Shown here: positions 1 through 6,090 of the stretch, piece after piece
Numbering within the stretch: position 1 is the stretch's first letter
Layout of the letters: the number at the start of each line of letters is the position of its first letter
Source of the DNA: Planctomycetota bacterium
Lineage (GTDB): Bacteria; Planctomycetota; Phycisphaerae; WQYP01
Length of the DNA stretch: 7,739 nucleotides
Direction: 5' to 3'
Assembly (NCBI GenBank): GCA_021818565.1
Contig: JAKATV010000097.1
Span: 1 to 7,739, forward strand
Program-made: the position numbers and the translations under genes
The notes under the pieces: generated by a model
Database searches by the model: none
The model's input: only the letters and a program-made list of their open reading frames with translations
Told to the model about the DNA's origin: nothing

Positions 1-121
1 CTCGCATAGGAGTGCTGCAATGTGGGGCTCGGCGGGAAACTTATTATCCGGTGGGGCGGACATGTCATTTGCGAAAATCCCGCGGTCTGCCGCAAGGAAT
101 GCGGTGCGTAATAATCTTCAG

Positions 122-153
122 TTGCAGCTACAATACGTTGTATGTACAATACG
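122..153 (+). promoter_or_regulatory. Promoter and putative operator of brnTA
   Basis: A sigma70-like promoter is visible: TTGCAG at 122-127, a 17-nt spacer, and TACAAT at 145-150. The expected transcript start is near 157, giving a leader of about 25 nt before the brnT ATG at 183. The nonamer TACAATACG occurs twice in direct orientation (129-137 and 145-153, period 16). Between them, TACAA (129-133) and TTGTA (138-142) form an inverted repeat, followed by the palindrome TGTACA (143-148). Repeats overlapping a -10 box are what a ribbon-helix-helix repressor would bind, and BrnA is known to autorepress its operon. The promoter elements and repeats are seen directly; operator function is inferred. 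Confidence 0.6.
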
Positions 154-182
154 CTTATGAATGCAAAGATGGAAAACATCCT

Positions 183-515
183 ATGTTGCATGATAGGTTT
201 GAATGGGATCGCAACAAGGCCGCCGCGAATCTCGCAAAGCACGGCGTTTCATTCGACGATGCGGCTTGCGTTCTGGCGGACAAGTCCGCGGGATTTTACC
301 AATGCGAAAAGTACGATGCGGATCATAGCCGGAAGGAAGATCGGTTCCTTACGGTGGCGTCGCATCCGGAGGATCGGTCCATCGTTTTGGTGGTGAGCTG
401 GACCGAGCGAAACCGGGGAACCGCATTGGTTACACGAATTGTTTCCGCGCGGCACGCCACCTGCGGTGAAAGGAAAATATATGCGGAATGCGTCAACGGC
501 AAAATTGGTTTATAA
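183..515 (+). CDS. brnT: BrnT-family ribonuclease toxin
   Basis: This 110-residue protein is the toxin of a BrnT/BrnA type II toxin-antitoxin module. The family has a RelE-like fold, cleaves RNA and arrests growth when not bound by BrnA. Family signatures are clear: FEWDRNKAAANLAKHGVSF at residues 6-24, a beta-strand-rich middle ending in VLVVSWTER (68-76), and the C-terminal RIVSARHATCGERKIYAE (85-102), matching the usual SARxAxxxERxxYE pattern. ATG 183 is the only in-frame ATG directly before the FEWD motif. Upstream readthrough in this frame crosses the promoter and looks non-coding. The ribosome binding site is weak (GGA at 171-173). The gene overlaps brnA by 35 nt, so the two are co-transcribed and probably translationally coupled. 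No disruption is visible, so the toxin looks intact. Confidence 0.88.
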   Translation: MLHDRFEWDRNKAAANLAKHGVSFDDAACVLADKSAGFYQCEKYDADHSRKEDRFLTVASHPEDRSIVLVVSWTERNRGTALVTRIVSARHATCGERKIYAECVNGKIGL

Positions 516-828
516 ATCGGCGAGAACGATTCGCAAAGATTCGAACTTGGCACGTTTAAGGCGAAGTGCTCAAAGGCCGGTGGATTTGTCCGATATCCCG
601 GAGGTCACAATCCGCGGCTTGGGTGAATCGCACCGCCTTGCCAAGAAATCTGTAACGATTCGGCTGGATGCCGACATCCTCGCCTATTTCAAAAGTACCG
701 GTCCCGGCTACCAGACAAAGATCAATCGGATTCTCAGATCAGCCGTGAGCACCGGCACCGACATTCGCGGAGAATTGCGCGCGGCTGCGGCCAATTTGGA
801 AATGATAGCCGCCAGGTGCAACCATTAA
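481..828 (+). CDS. brnA: BrnA-family antitoxin (ribbon-helix-helix)
   Basis: This 115-residue protein is the antitoxin partner of BrnT. It neutralises the toxin by direct binding and, in characterised systems, represses the operon through a ribbon-helix-helix DNA-binding domain. The conserved block KKSVTIRLDADILAYFKSTG followed by PGYQTKINRILRSAV (residues 55-89) is diagnostic of the family. The basic N-terminal third (residues 8-33, many Lys and Arg) is less conserved. ATG 481 is chosen because AGGA lies at 471-474 with a 6-nt spacer; a longer in-frame reading from 439 has no such site. The start lies within the brnT coding region (35-nt overlap), the usual toxin-first order for this module. 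The C-terminal extension after residue 90 (RGELRAAAANLEMIAARCNH) is helical and Ala-rich. Confidence 0.87.
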   Translation: MRNASTAKLVYKSARTIRKDSNLARLRRSAQRPVDLSDIPEVTIRGLGESHRLAKKSVTIRLDADILAYFKSTGPGYQTKINRILRSAVSTGTDIRGELRAAAANLEMIAARCNH

Positions 829-985
829 AGTACCACCGTCAGTTGCGAAATTCCGTCGGGCCGTTGGTCCTGATGTTTCTTTGCCGTCCATAATGCGCGG
901 AAAGCACAACCGCCGAGCCGTAAGAGATCCGAATGCTTCACAACAGCCTGCCCTCCACCCGCAACCGCGAAAATAGCGCCGCCAT

Positions 986-1561
986 TTACAGCAAAAACGG
1001 AATTATCCCGCTGCGAACTCTTTGGCGATAGGCCGGATAGGCCTCTGGAAATTGGCCCCGCATGAGTTTCTCTTCCTGCTGTGCTTTTATCCAAAGCGCC
1101 AGAATCATTGCCACCACAAGAATCACTCCGCCGACCGTCGGCCACGCCGCGATGAATGTTCCCAGAAAAGCCAGCACCAATCCCGTGTAAATGGGATGCC
1201 GCACAATCTTGTAGGGTCCGCGGCAAATCAATTCATGATTTTCTTTCACTGTGGCAATTCCACTCCAATTCCGGCCCAGAATCGTCCGCGCCCAAATGGC
1301 AAATGCAAAACCGCCGGCGCACAGGATGATCCCAACTACTCGCTGGATCGATGAGGCGGGTAACAGAATTATTCTTCCCCCCGACCAATGGGTGGAAATG
1401 ATCGCCGCAATAATCAGCGGCCAAGCGTATCCCAGGCGGCTCAGGAACGGCTGGCGATAGATTGATTTCTTATTGTTAAATGCTCTGGCCAACCAATAAA
1501 GCCAAAATATCAGCCATAAAGCCTGAATAACCCGCACCGTTACAGCATGATTGATGGCCAT
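986..1561 (-). CDS. ICMT-family membrane methyltransferase
   Basis: This 191-residue integral membrane protein belongs to the isoprenylcysteine carboxyl methyltransferase / phospholipid methyltransferase superfamily, which uses S-adenosylmethionine. Bacterial substrates are mostly unknown, and I do not assign one. The signature GPYKIVRHPIYTG (residues 115-127) and the C-terminal EEKLMRGQFPEAYPAY then IIPF (163-189) form the family's cofactor-binding region. Hydrophobic segments lie near residues 9-26, 46-57, 72-90, 127-141 and 143-160. The reading frame is open upstream to an ATG at 1696, but that extension (45 residues) is hydrophilic and runs through a dispersed repeat at 1590-1680. The family N-terminus begins at about MAINHAVTV, so I place the start at 1561; its ribosome binding site is weak. 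It follows rplI on the same strand, 181 bp away, and converges with brnA. Confidence 0.82.
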   Translation of the reverse strand: MAINHAVTVRVIQALWLIFWLYWLARAFNNKKSIYRQPFLSRLGYAWPLIIAAIISTHWSGGRIILLPASSIQRVVGIILCAGGFAFAIWARTILGRNWSGIATVKENHELICRGPYKIVRHPIYTGLVLAFLGTFIAAWPTVGGVILVVAMILALWIKAQQEEKLMRGQFPEAYPAYRQRVRSGIIPFLL

Positions 1562-1589
1562 AAGACCAGATATTATCACGCCCTGCCGC

Positions 1590-1680
1590 ATTGGGCTACG
1601 GCCCAATAGAGCATGAGACAGGTGAGAGTTGATAGTAGGCCACATTCGGCTGGGACATGAAAAGTGGCTGTCGGCGAAAC
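1590..1680 (-). repeat. Dispersed palindromic repeat, copy 3 (diverged)
   Basis: On the minus strand this stretch matches the two repeats at 7129-7215 and 7280-7365. Over the 66 nt at 1590-1655 it aligns without gaps to 7300-7365 with 11 mismatches by hand count. The match continues more loosely to GTTTCGCCGACAGCC at 1666-1680. It ends in the hairpin ATTGGGC-CGTA-GCCCAAT (1607-1590), where the other copies have ATCGGGC and GCCCGAT, so both stem changes are matched across the stem. It lies between rplI and the methyltransferase gene. No transposase is nearby; it could be a REP/MITE-like element or a structured RNA. Confidence 0.75.
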
Positions 1681-1742
1681 GCAATGGCGCCCGCATCCAC
1701 CTGATCGCTCAATTTGTCCGAAAAAGCCCCGGGCGATTATGC

Positions 1743-2264
1743 CTAAGCTGATTCGCCGGAGTCGGCCACCGGCGCTGCGGACGACGATTCGGCTGCTGCC
1801 GCGGGCTGGACTTCGGCTGACTTTTCGCGGACAACCCATACCTTGATCTGACATTTCAGGTCGCCGGCCAGTTGAACGGGAACCTGGAAGGTGTCGATGC
1901 GGCGCAGGGGTTCATCCAGCCGTACATCCTCGGCTTGTACAGCGTGTCCAAGCTTCTGAAGTTCCTCGGCAATATCGCGGCGGGATACGGAGCCGAAAAG
2001 GTGCCCCTCTTCGTTGGAGGCGCGGGCAATGGTGATTTCCAAGCCTTCCATCGCAAGAACCAGTTTTTCCTTCTGTTCGCGCAGCAGCTTGAGCTTGGCT
2101 TCGTATTCCTTACGGGCGGCTTCATAGCGCTTGACGTTGCCATCGGTTGGGGCCACGGCAAGGTTGCGGGGCAACAGATAGTTGCGGGCATAGCCATCGC
2201 GGACGTCCACGACTTCGCCAACGGTGCCGATGTTGTTAATGGTGTCGGTTAATAAAACTTTCAT
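1743..2264 (-). CDS. rplI: 50S ribosomal protein bL9
   Basis: bL9 binds 23S rRNA near the L1 stalk with its N-terminal domain and reaches out from the ribosome on a long helix; it influences reading-frame fidelity. The N-domain is clear: MKVLLTDTINNIGTVGEVV, then VRDGYARNYLLPRNLAV (residues 21-37). The connecting helix is at about 43-73. The C-domain includes NEEGHLFGSVSRRDIAEEL (84-102) and ends at about KCQIKVWVV (137-145). A further 25 residues rich in Ala, Ser and Glu (149-173) make it longer than the usual length of about 148. The start has GAGG 6-7 nt upstream. It is the last housekeeping gene of the cluster, 61 bp downstream of ssb. The bS18 gene that usually sits between them is absent. 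Confidence 0.95.
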   Translation of the reverse strand: MKVLLTDTINNIGTVGEVVDVRDGYARNYLLPRNLAVAPTDGNVKRYEAARKEYEAKLKLLREQKEKLVLAMEGLEITIARASNEEGHLFGSVSRRDIAEELQKLGHAVQAEDVRLDEPLRRIDTFQVPVQLAGDLKCQIKVWVVREKSAEVQPAAAAESSSAAPVADSGESA

Positions 2265-2325
2265 AGCGTACCTCGGTATTTTTAAATTTTTCTAACTTCT
2301 TGCAATTCCAAAATTATTTCTGCGA

Positions 2326-2826
2326 TCAAAATGGGATGTCGTCATCCCGAATCGGCGGTGCATCGACTTCCGGCGGCGGCTCTTCATTGGGGGCCGGCCG
2401 GGCAGGCACGGTGCGGGCCGCGGGGCGATAGGCGGGCCTGGCCGCCGGGGCACCTGATTCATCTTCCGGGGCGGCGGAATCACCGCCTCCGGCGGGGCGG
2501 CTGTCGATAAATTGGAAACCTTCGATGATCACGCGCATTCGGCTGCGCTTGGTGCCATCCTGGGCTTCCCATTGGTCGAGCTTCAGGCGACCTTCAATAA
2601 ATACAGGTTTGCCCTTGCGGAGGTATTTAGAAAGCGTTTCCGCCTGTCGGCCATAGGAAACACAATCCACAAAGGTGACTTCCTCGCGTGGCTGACCGTC
2701 CTGACCGTTCCAGCGGCGATTGACGGCGAGGCCCATTTCACAAACAGGCGTCTGGCTGGGCAGGAAACTTAACTGCGGATCGCGCGTTAAATTACCCATC
2801 AGAAACACTTTGTTTAAATTGGCCAT
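2326..2826 (-). CDS. ssb: Single-stranded DNA-binding protein
   Basis: SSB coats single-stranded DNA in replication, recombination and repair and recruits partner proteins through its C-terminal tip. The OB-fold domain spans residues 1-109: MANLNKVFLMGNLTRDPQL at the start, TFVDCVSYGRQAETLSKYL at 51-69, KGKPVFIEGRLKLDQWE at 71-87, and an ending near GFQFIDSR (103-110). A disordered Pro/Ala/Arg-rich linker (111-158) leads to the acidic tip DDDIPF (161-166), the canonical partner-docking motif. The 166-residue length is normal. The AGGAG Shine-Dalgarno (2832-2836) sits 5 nt from the ATG. It lies between rpsF and rplI, the standard position for ssb in this ribosomal cluster. Confidence 0.96.
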   Translation of the reverse strand: MANLNKVFLMGNLTRDPQLSFLPSQTPVCEMGLAVNRRWNGQDGQPREEVTFVDCVSYGRQAETLSKYLRKGKPVFIEGRLKLDQWEAQDGTKRSRMRVIIEGFQFIDSRPAGGGDSAAPEDESGAPAARPAYRPAARTVPARPAPNEEPPPEVDAPPIRDDDIPF

Positions 2827-2909
2827 AACTGCTCCTGCCTACACACCCGCGTCAATGCGAGTGATTTTTAGGATCATCTTCATGCCGCCGTTATTCGCGG
2901 GAGGGGTTG

Positions 2910-3383
2910 TTACTTGCCATCCGCAATGTCAACGACCGTATCTTCAATCGCATCGACAACGATTTCGGCAGCCTCCGCATTAGGTGCGCGATCCCGATCG
3001 GGGCGGCGCGGTGATGTGTGGCGTCCGAAGTGATCCTCGATGATGGGTTGCTGGGGCACCATGGCTTCAATATCCTTCAGTGCCAGGTGTTCCGCCTTGA
3101 TGACCAGTACCCGGAGAATATTTTCCGATAACTGGGCATCACGTTCAATCCCGGCGATCTTCGGGCCTTCCGCCTTGAAAAACACCAGGACATACACGCC
3201 GCGCTTGTTGCCCTTTACGGGATAAGCCAGCCGTCGCTCATCCCATTTTTTCAGATGTAAAATTTCGGCATTAGCGCGGTGAAAAATGTGTTCCACCTCT
3301 GCTTTTGCCGCATCCCAATTTCCGCTGGCGTAACCCGCGTTGAGAAGAAACATTGCCTCGTACTGCCGGATATGCGTAGCCAT
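2910..3383 (-). CDS. rpsF: 30S ribosomal protein bS6
   Basis: bS6 is a platform protein of the small subunit that binds 16S rRNA together with bS18. The family pattern is clear from residue 6: RQYEAMFLLNAG, then ILHLKKWDERRLAYPVKGNK (41-60), GVYVLVFFKAEG (62-73) and LSENILRVLVIKAE (85-98). The product is 157 residues; the core ends near 112. The tail contains a basic patch (RHTSPRRPDRDR, 121-132) followed by an acidic segment (139-154). I choose the ATG at 3383: GGAG lies 5 nt upstream and the bS6 core starts here, while the longer GTG reading from 3452 adds 23 unrelated residues. It follows pth by 76 bp and precedes ssb by 83 bp. Confidence 0.95.
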   Translation of the reverse strand: MATHIRQYEAMFLLNAGYASGNWDAAKAEVEHIFHRANAEILHLKKWDERRLAYPVKGNKRGVYVLVFFKAEGPKIAGIERDAQLSENILRVLVIKAEHLALKDIEAMVPQQPIIEDHFGRHTSPRRPDRDRAPNAEAAEIVVDAIEDTVVDIADGK

Positions 3384-3403
3384 AAACGCTCCAAATCGCT
3401 CCA
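3384..3403 (-). promoter_or_regulatory. Tandemly duplicated Shine-Dalgarno region of rpsF
   Basis: On the minus strand the 20 nt before the rpsF ATG are two 10-nt near-repeats, TGGAGCGATT and TGGAGCGTTT. Each carries GGAG, and the inner one sits at ideal spacing from the start codon. This fixes the start at 3383. Whether the outer copy has any role is unknown. Confidence 0.55.
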
Positions 3404-3459
3404 GACGGCGAGCAGCGCGACACGCGCCACCATGGGTTTCACCGCCGGGCACAAAAAAT

Positions 3460-4059
3460 TCACTTCTCCAAACCCTCGTTGCCGACGTTAAAGCGACTCA
3501 TCGCTTTCTCTACGCCATGCAAAGCCCAGTATTGTACCGCGTCCGCGGCCTGGTTCAAACCTGTTTGCATTTCCGCCCATTGCCCGGGTGAAAAGGCCGA
3601 CAGCACATAAGCCTCCAGCGGCACGCGGCCCGGTTCGCCAATGCCAATCCGCAGGCGGGCATATTGCGTGGCTGGTTGCCCTGCGGCATTGGCAAACGGC
3701 CCCATGTGCCGCTGCACATCAGATAGGCCGTTATGGCCGCCGCTTGAGCCGCCGGCCCGCATACGAATCCTGCCGCAGGGCAGATAAATATCATCCACCA
3801 CCACCAGCAAATCGGCCATGCTCAACGCATGAAATCGCAGGGCCGCCGCCACCGACTGCCCGCTGCGATTCATAAACGTCGCGGGCTTCAGCAGCAGAAT
3901 TTTCTCTCCGCCGGCAATCTGGCAACATAAGCCGTCAAAGCCTGATTTCCAGCGTTCTCCGGCCTGCTGGGCCAGTATATCCAGCACCATGAAGCCCGCG
4001 TTATGCCGGGTGCGGGCATATTCCGCACCTGGATTCCCTAAACCGGCGACGAGTTTCAT
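3460..4059 (-). CDS. pth: Peptidyl-tRNA hydrolase
   Basis: Pth cleaves the ester bond of peptidyl-tRNAs released from stalled ribosomes and so recycles tRNA. The 199-residue product starts MKLVAGLGNPGAEYARTRHN, with the conserved Asn9 and the catalytic His19. It continues with KPATFMNRSGQSV (Asn of the tRNA-binding site), VVVDDIYLPCGRIRMR (catalytic-site Asp), GGSSGGHNGLSDV and YARLRIGIGEPG. All key family residues are present. ATG 4059 is chosen because the family starts here and AGGA precedes it closely (CAGGACGGCATG). The frame stays open up to a GTG at 4173 directly after the rplY stop, which would add 38 unconserved residues without a visible ribosome binding site. It sits downstream of rplY, as in the glmU-prs-ctc-pth order of other bacteria. 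Confidence 0.95.
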   Translation of the reverse strand: MKLVAGLGNPGAEYARTRHNAGFMVLDILAQQAGERWKSGFDGLCCQIAGGEKILLLKPATFMNRSGQSVAAALRFHALSMADLLVVVDDIYLPCGRIRMRAGGSSGGHNGLSDVQRHMGPFANAAGQPATQYARLRIGIGEPGRVPLEAYVLSAFSPGQWAEMQTGLNQAADAVQYWALHGVEKAMSRFNVGNEGLEK

Positions 4060-4173
4060 GCCGTCCTGCCTGTGTACCGGACTATTTCCCAAGATAGAAC
4101 CTGCCGCAAGTTCCGATGGATCATGCGGCCAAGGCGGCTGCAACCAACGGGTAACCGGCGTCGGTTCCAACAC

Positions 4174-4884
4174 TTATTTTTTCGCGGGTGCGTCCTTTTT
4201 GGCGGCCGGTGCGGGTTTCCCGCCGGCAGCGGCATCCGCAGCACCTTCTTCCGCCGGCTTCTTGCCGATAACCTCGGGTTCCGCCGCTCCGGCAGCCACG
4301 GTTGCTTCCGCGGCGACTTCTTCCTTGACCGTCCGCACCTGACAGAGGATCTGATCGGCCGGATTCAGCAAGCGAACACCCGCCGGCAGAGGAATTTCTT
4401 TGGCGTGGACCAGGCCGTGAATTTCCAAATGTTCCACATCAAAGCGAATCTTATCCGGAATTTCCAGTGGCAGAACTTCCACTTCCAGCTCGGCAATTTG
4501 CACTTCGAGAATACCGCCTTCTTTGGCACCTTTGGGGGTGCCGCGGAATTCTATCGGCACTTTGACACGGACTTTGTGCGTGGGGTCAATACGCATGAAA
4601 TCAACATGCTCAATGACCGACTGCAGATGATCATATTGCACATCCTGAATCAGCACGTGCTCAACGGCTCCGTTAAGTTTTATGTCCACCAGATGCGCTC
4701 CGGAGTGAATGGCGCGTTCGGCTTCCTTGGCACCTAGTTCGATGGACAGATTCTCTTTGGCCAGTCCATAAACTACGCCCGGAATTTTCCCATTTTCCCT
4801 CAAGTGCACAGCACCCTTGCGCCCCGGTGCGCTGCGAATATTGACTTCCAGTGTATGACGTTTGTGTTCAGTTGCTGCCACCAT
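4174..4884 (-). CDS. rplY: 50S ribosomal protein bL25 (CTC/TL5 long form)
   Basis: bL25 binds 5S rRNA in the large subunit. This is the long CTC/TL5-type form of 236 residues. The 5S-binding N-domain spans about 9-96, with RKGAVHLRENGKIPGVVYG at 22-40 and the pattern HVLIQDVQYDHL...IEHVDFMRID at 76-100. The TL5-type beta domain spans about 104-187: VRVKVPIEFRGTPKGAKEGG at 105-124, then LEVEVLPLEIPDKIRFDV at 133-150. Residues 188-236 are an Ala/Glu/Pro tail ending in a Lys-rich stretch (KPAPAAKKDAPAKK), low complexity and probably disordered. AGGAGA (4892-4897) lies 7 nt from the ATG. It follows prs by 65 bp, and pth is 114 bp downstream. Confidence 0.94.
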   Translation of the reverse strand: MVAATEHKRHTLEVNIRSAPGRKGAVHLRENGKIPGVVYGLAKENLSIELGAKEAERAIHSGAHLVDIKLNGAVEHVLIQDVQYDHLQSVIEHVDFMRIDPTHKVRVKVPIEFRGTPKGAKEGGILEVQIAELEVEVLPLEIPDKIRFDVEHLEIHGLVHAKEIPLPAGVRLLNPADQILCQVRTVKEEVAAEATVAAGAAEPEVIGKKPAEEGAADAAAGGKPAPAAKKDAPAKK

Positions 4885-4949
4885 GGCTGATTCTCCTGAT
4901 AAATAAGTATGTGTTGACCAAACTATCCATTACATTCATTGACGTATTT

Positions 4950-5933
4950 TTACCGCTTCCCGCCGTTACCGCCGTTATCAAAAAGTATTGATACCGACTG
5001 ATTCAGGTGTATGCGTTTAATGGCTTCACCCAGCAAATCCGCAACCGACAGCACCACCAGCCGTTCGCGTATGGGATCCAACCGTGCTTCCAGTGGAACC
5101 GTATCCGTGATAACAATTTTTTCAATCGGACTTTTGACCAGGCGTTCAATCGCATTGCCGGCGAATATGCCGTGCGTGGCGGCAATATGCACCGCTCGGG
5201 CACCATGATCCATTAATATTCTGCTGGCTTCCGCGACGGTTCCGCCGGTCGTGATCATGTCATCAAACATCAGCACGGTTTTATCTTTTACATCGCCGAC
5301 AATGGCGGACATGGTCACTTTGGTGCTTGACTGCCGGCGTTTATCAATAAAGGCCAGATCGCCACCGAGGACTTCCGCGTAATAACTGGCGGCTTTTAGA
5401 TTTCCCGGATCAGGCGAGACAATGGCGATACGTCCCAGGCCCGGCAATTGTTTTTTATACCAGGCCACAAATACCGGCGACGCCAGGAGATGATCCACCG
5501 GCAGGTCAAAAAATCCCTGTACCTGCGCGGCGTGAAGATCCATGGCAATAACCCGGTCCACTCCGGCGGCGGTGATAATGTTGGCCACCATCTTTGCGGT
5601 AATGGGTGTCCGCCCTTCACTTTTGCGATCCTGCCGGGCGTAACCAAAATAAGGTACCACGGCTGTAATTCGCATGGCCGAGGCCCGCATCAGGCAATCC
5701 ACCCAAATCAGCAATTCAATAAGCGTGTCGTTGACCGGCTGGCAGGTGGGTTGAACGATAAAACAATCGCGGCCGCGGACATCTTCATCCAGCTTGACGA
5801 TCAACTCTCCGTCGGGAAAACTTTCCGTGCGGGCCTTGCCCAGCGGAATGCCGATATGATCGCAAATATTTTTCGTCAGGGCTGGATTGGACCGGCCGGC
5901 GAAAATCTTCAGTGCATGTTGCAGATCATTCAT
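4950..5933 (-). CDS. prs: Ribose-phosphate pyrophosphokinase (PRPP synthase)
   Basis: This enzyme makes phosphoribosyl pyrophosphate from ribose 5-phosphate and ATP, the precursor of nucleotides, histidine, tryptophan and NAD. The 327-residue protein has class I features: FPDGELIVKLDEDVRGRDCF (39-58), the loop VVPYFGYARQDRK (92-104), the metal and ATP-binding MDLHAAQVQGFFDLPVDHL (131-149), catalytic Lys198 and Arg200 in FIDKRRQ, and the PRPP loop FDDMITTGGT (223-232). The usual VSPDxGG segment is VSPDPGNLKAASYYAEVL (172-189), a variant with Pro and Asn at usually conserved positions. The C-terminus carries a short GGNGGKR extension. The upstream gap (5934-6090) contains two hairpins, and the ribosome binding site is weak. 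It lies between the glmU-like gene and rplY. Confidence 0.96.
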   Translation of the reverse strand: MNDLQHALKIFAGRSNPALTKNICDHIGIPLGKARTESFPDGELIVKLDEDVRGRDCFIVQPTCQPVNDTLIELLIWVDCLMRASAMRITAVVPYFGYARQDRKSEGRTPITAKMVANIITAAGVDRVIAMDLHAAQVQGFFDLPVDHLLASPVFVAWYKKQLPGLGRIAIVSPDPGNLKAASYYAEVLGGDLAFIDKRRQSSTKVTMSAIVGDVKDKTVLMFDDMITTGGTVAEASRILMDHGARAVHIAATHGIFAGNAIERLVKSPIEKIVITDTVPLEARLDPIRERLVVLSVADLLGEAIKRIHLNQSVSILFDNGGNGGKR

Positions 5934-5945
5934 CGAATTTACCCA

Positions 5946-5963
5946 GGCGAATTATTTTTCGCC
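5946..5963 (-). other. Hairpin in the 5' leader of prs
   Basis: A perfect 6-bp inverted repeat, GGCGAA-N6-TTCGCC, lies 13 nt upstream of the prs ATG. The loop is A/T only. In mRNA it would fold just ahead of the ribosome binding region. Its function is unknown; it could be chance or a translational control element. Confidence 0.4.
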
Positions 5964-5988
5964 GTTCTCAAAACAAAACTTCCCCGGT

Positions 5989-6005
5989 GGCGCGGTCGCC
6001 GCGCC
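5989..6005 (-). other. GC-rich hairpin between glmU-like gene and prs
   Basis: A perfect 7-bp palindrome, GGCGCGG-N3-CCGCGCC, lies 86 nt beyond the glmU-like stop codon. A T-rich stretch (TTTTGTTTT) follows on the minus strand only after about 9 nt, too far for a canonical intrinsic terminator. It could attenuate transcription into prs or be a DNA structure. Function is not established. Confidence 0.4.
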
Positions 6006-6090
6006 GTACCGAGTTTTTCATCCATGAATCAAGCGCCTGCCGCACAGACGCTTAAAACCCTTCGCGAATTTATGCGTTCAAATCCGCCGG

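Noticed and set aside
55..104. Two stems in the left edge (GGCGGAC 55-61 with GTCTGCC 85-91; CCGCA-AGGAA-TGCGG 90-104), considered as a small RNA
   Set aside because: The stems share bases and I recognise no RNA family (6S, SRP, RNase P and tmRNA signatures are absent).
20..160. Possible 46-codon small plus-strand gene with AGGAG 7 nt before its ATG
   Set aside because: Its 3' end runs through the brnTA promoter and repeats, and the peptide is not recognisable; a good ribosome binding site alone is not enough.
825..1226. Minus-strand 133-codon open frame covering the 829-985 gap
   Set aside because: Most of it overlaps the methyltransferase in another frame; the part in the gap resembles no family I know and has no start of its own.
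1700..1742. Possible intrinsic terminator after rplI (GCCCGGGGC followed by TTTTT on the minus strand)
   Set aside because: The palindrome leaves a loop of only about one base, so a stable hairpin is not possible.
4072..4737. Plus-strand 221-codon open frame
   Set aside because: Antisense to rplY and the pth leader; Phe/Asn/His-rich composition typical of a mirrored gene.
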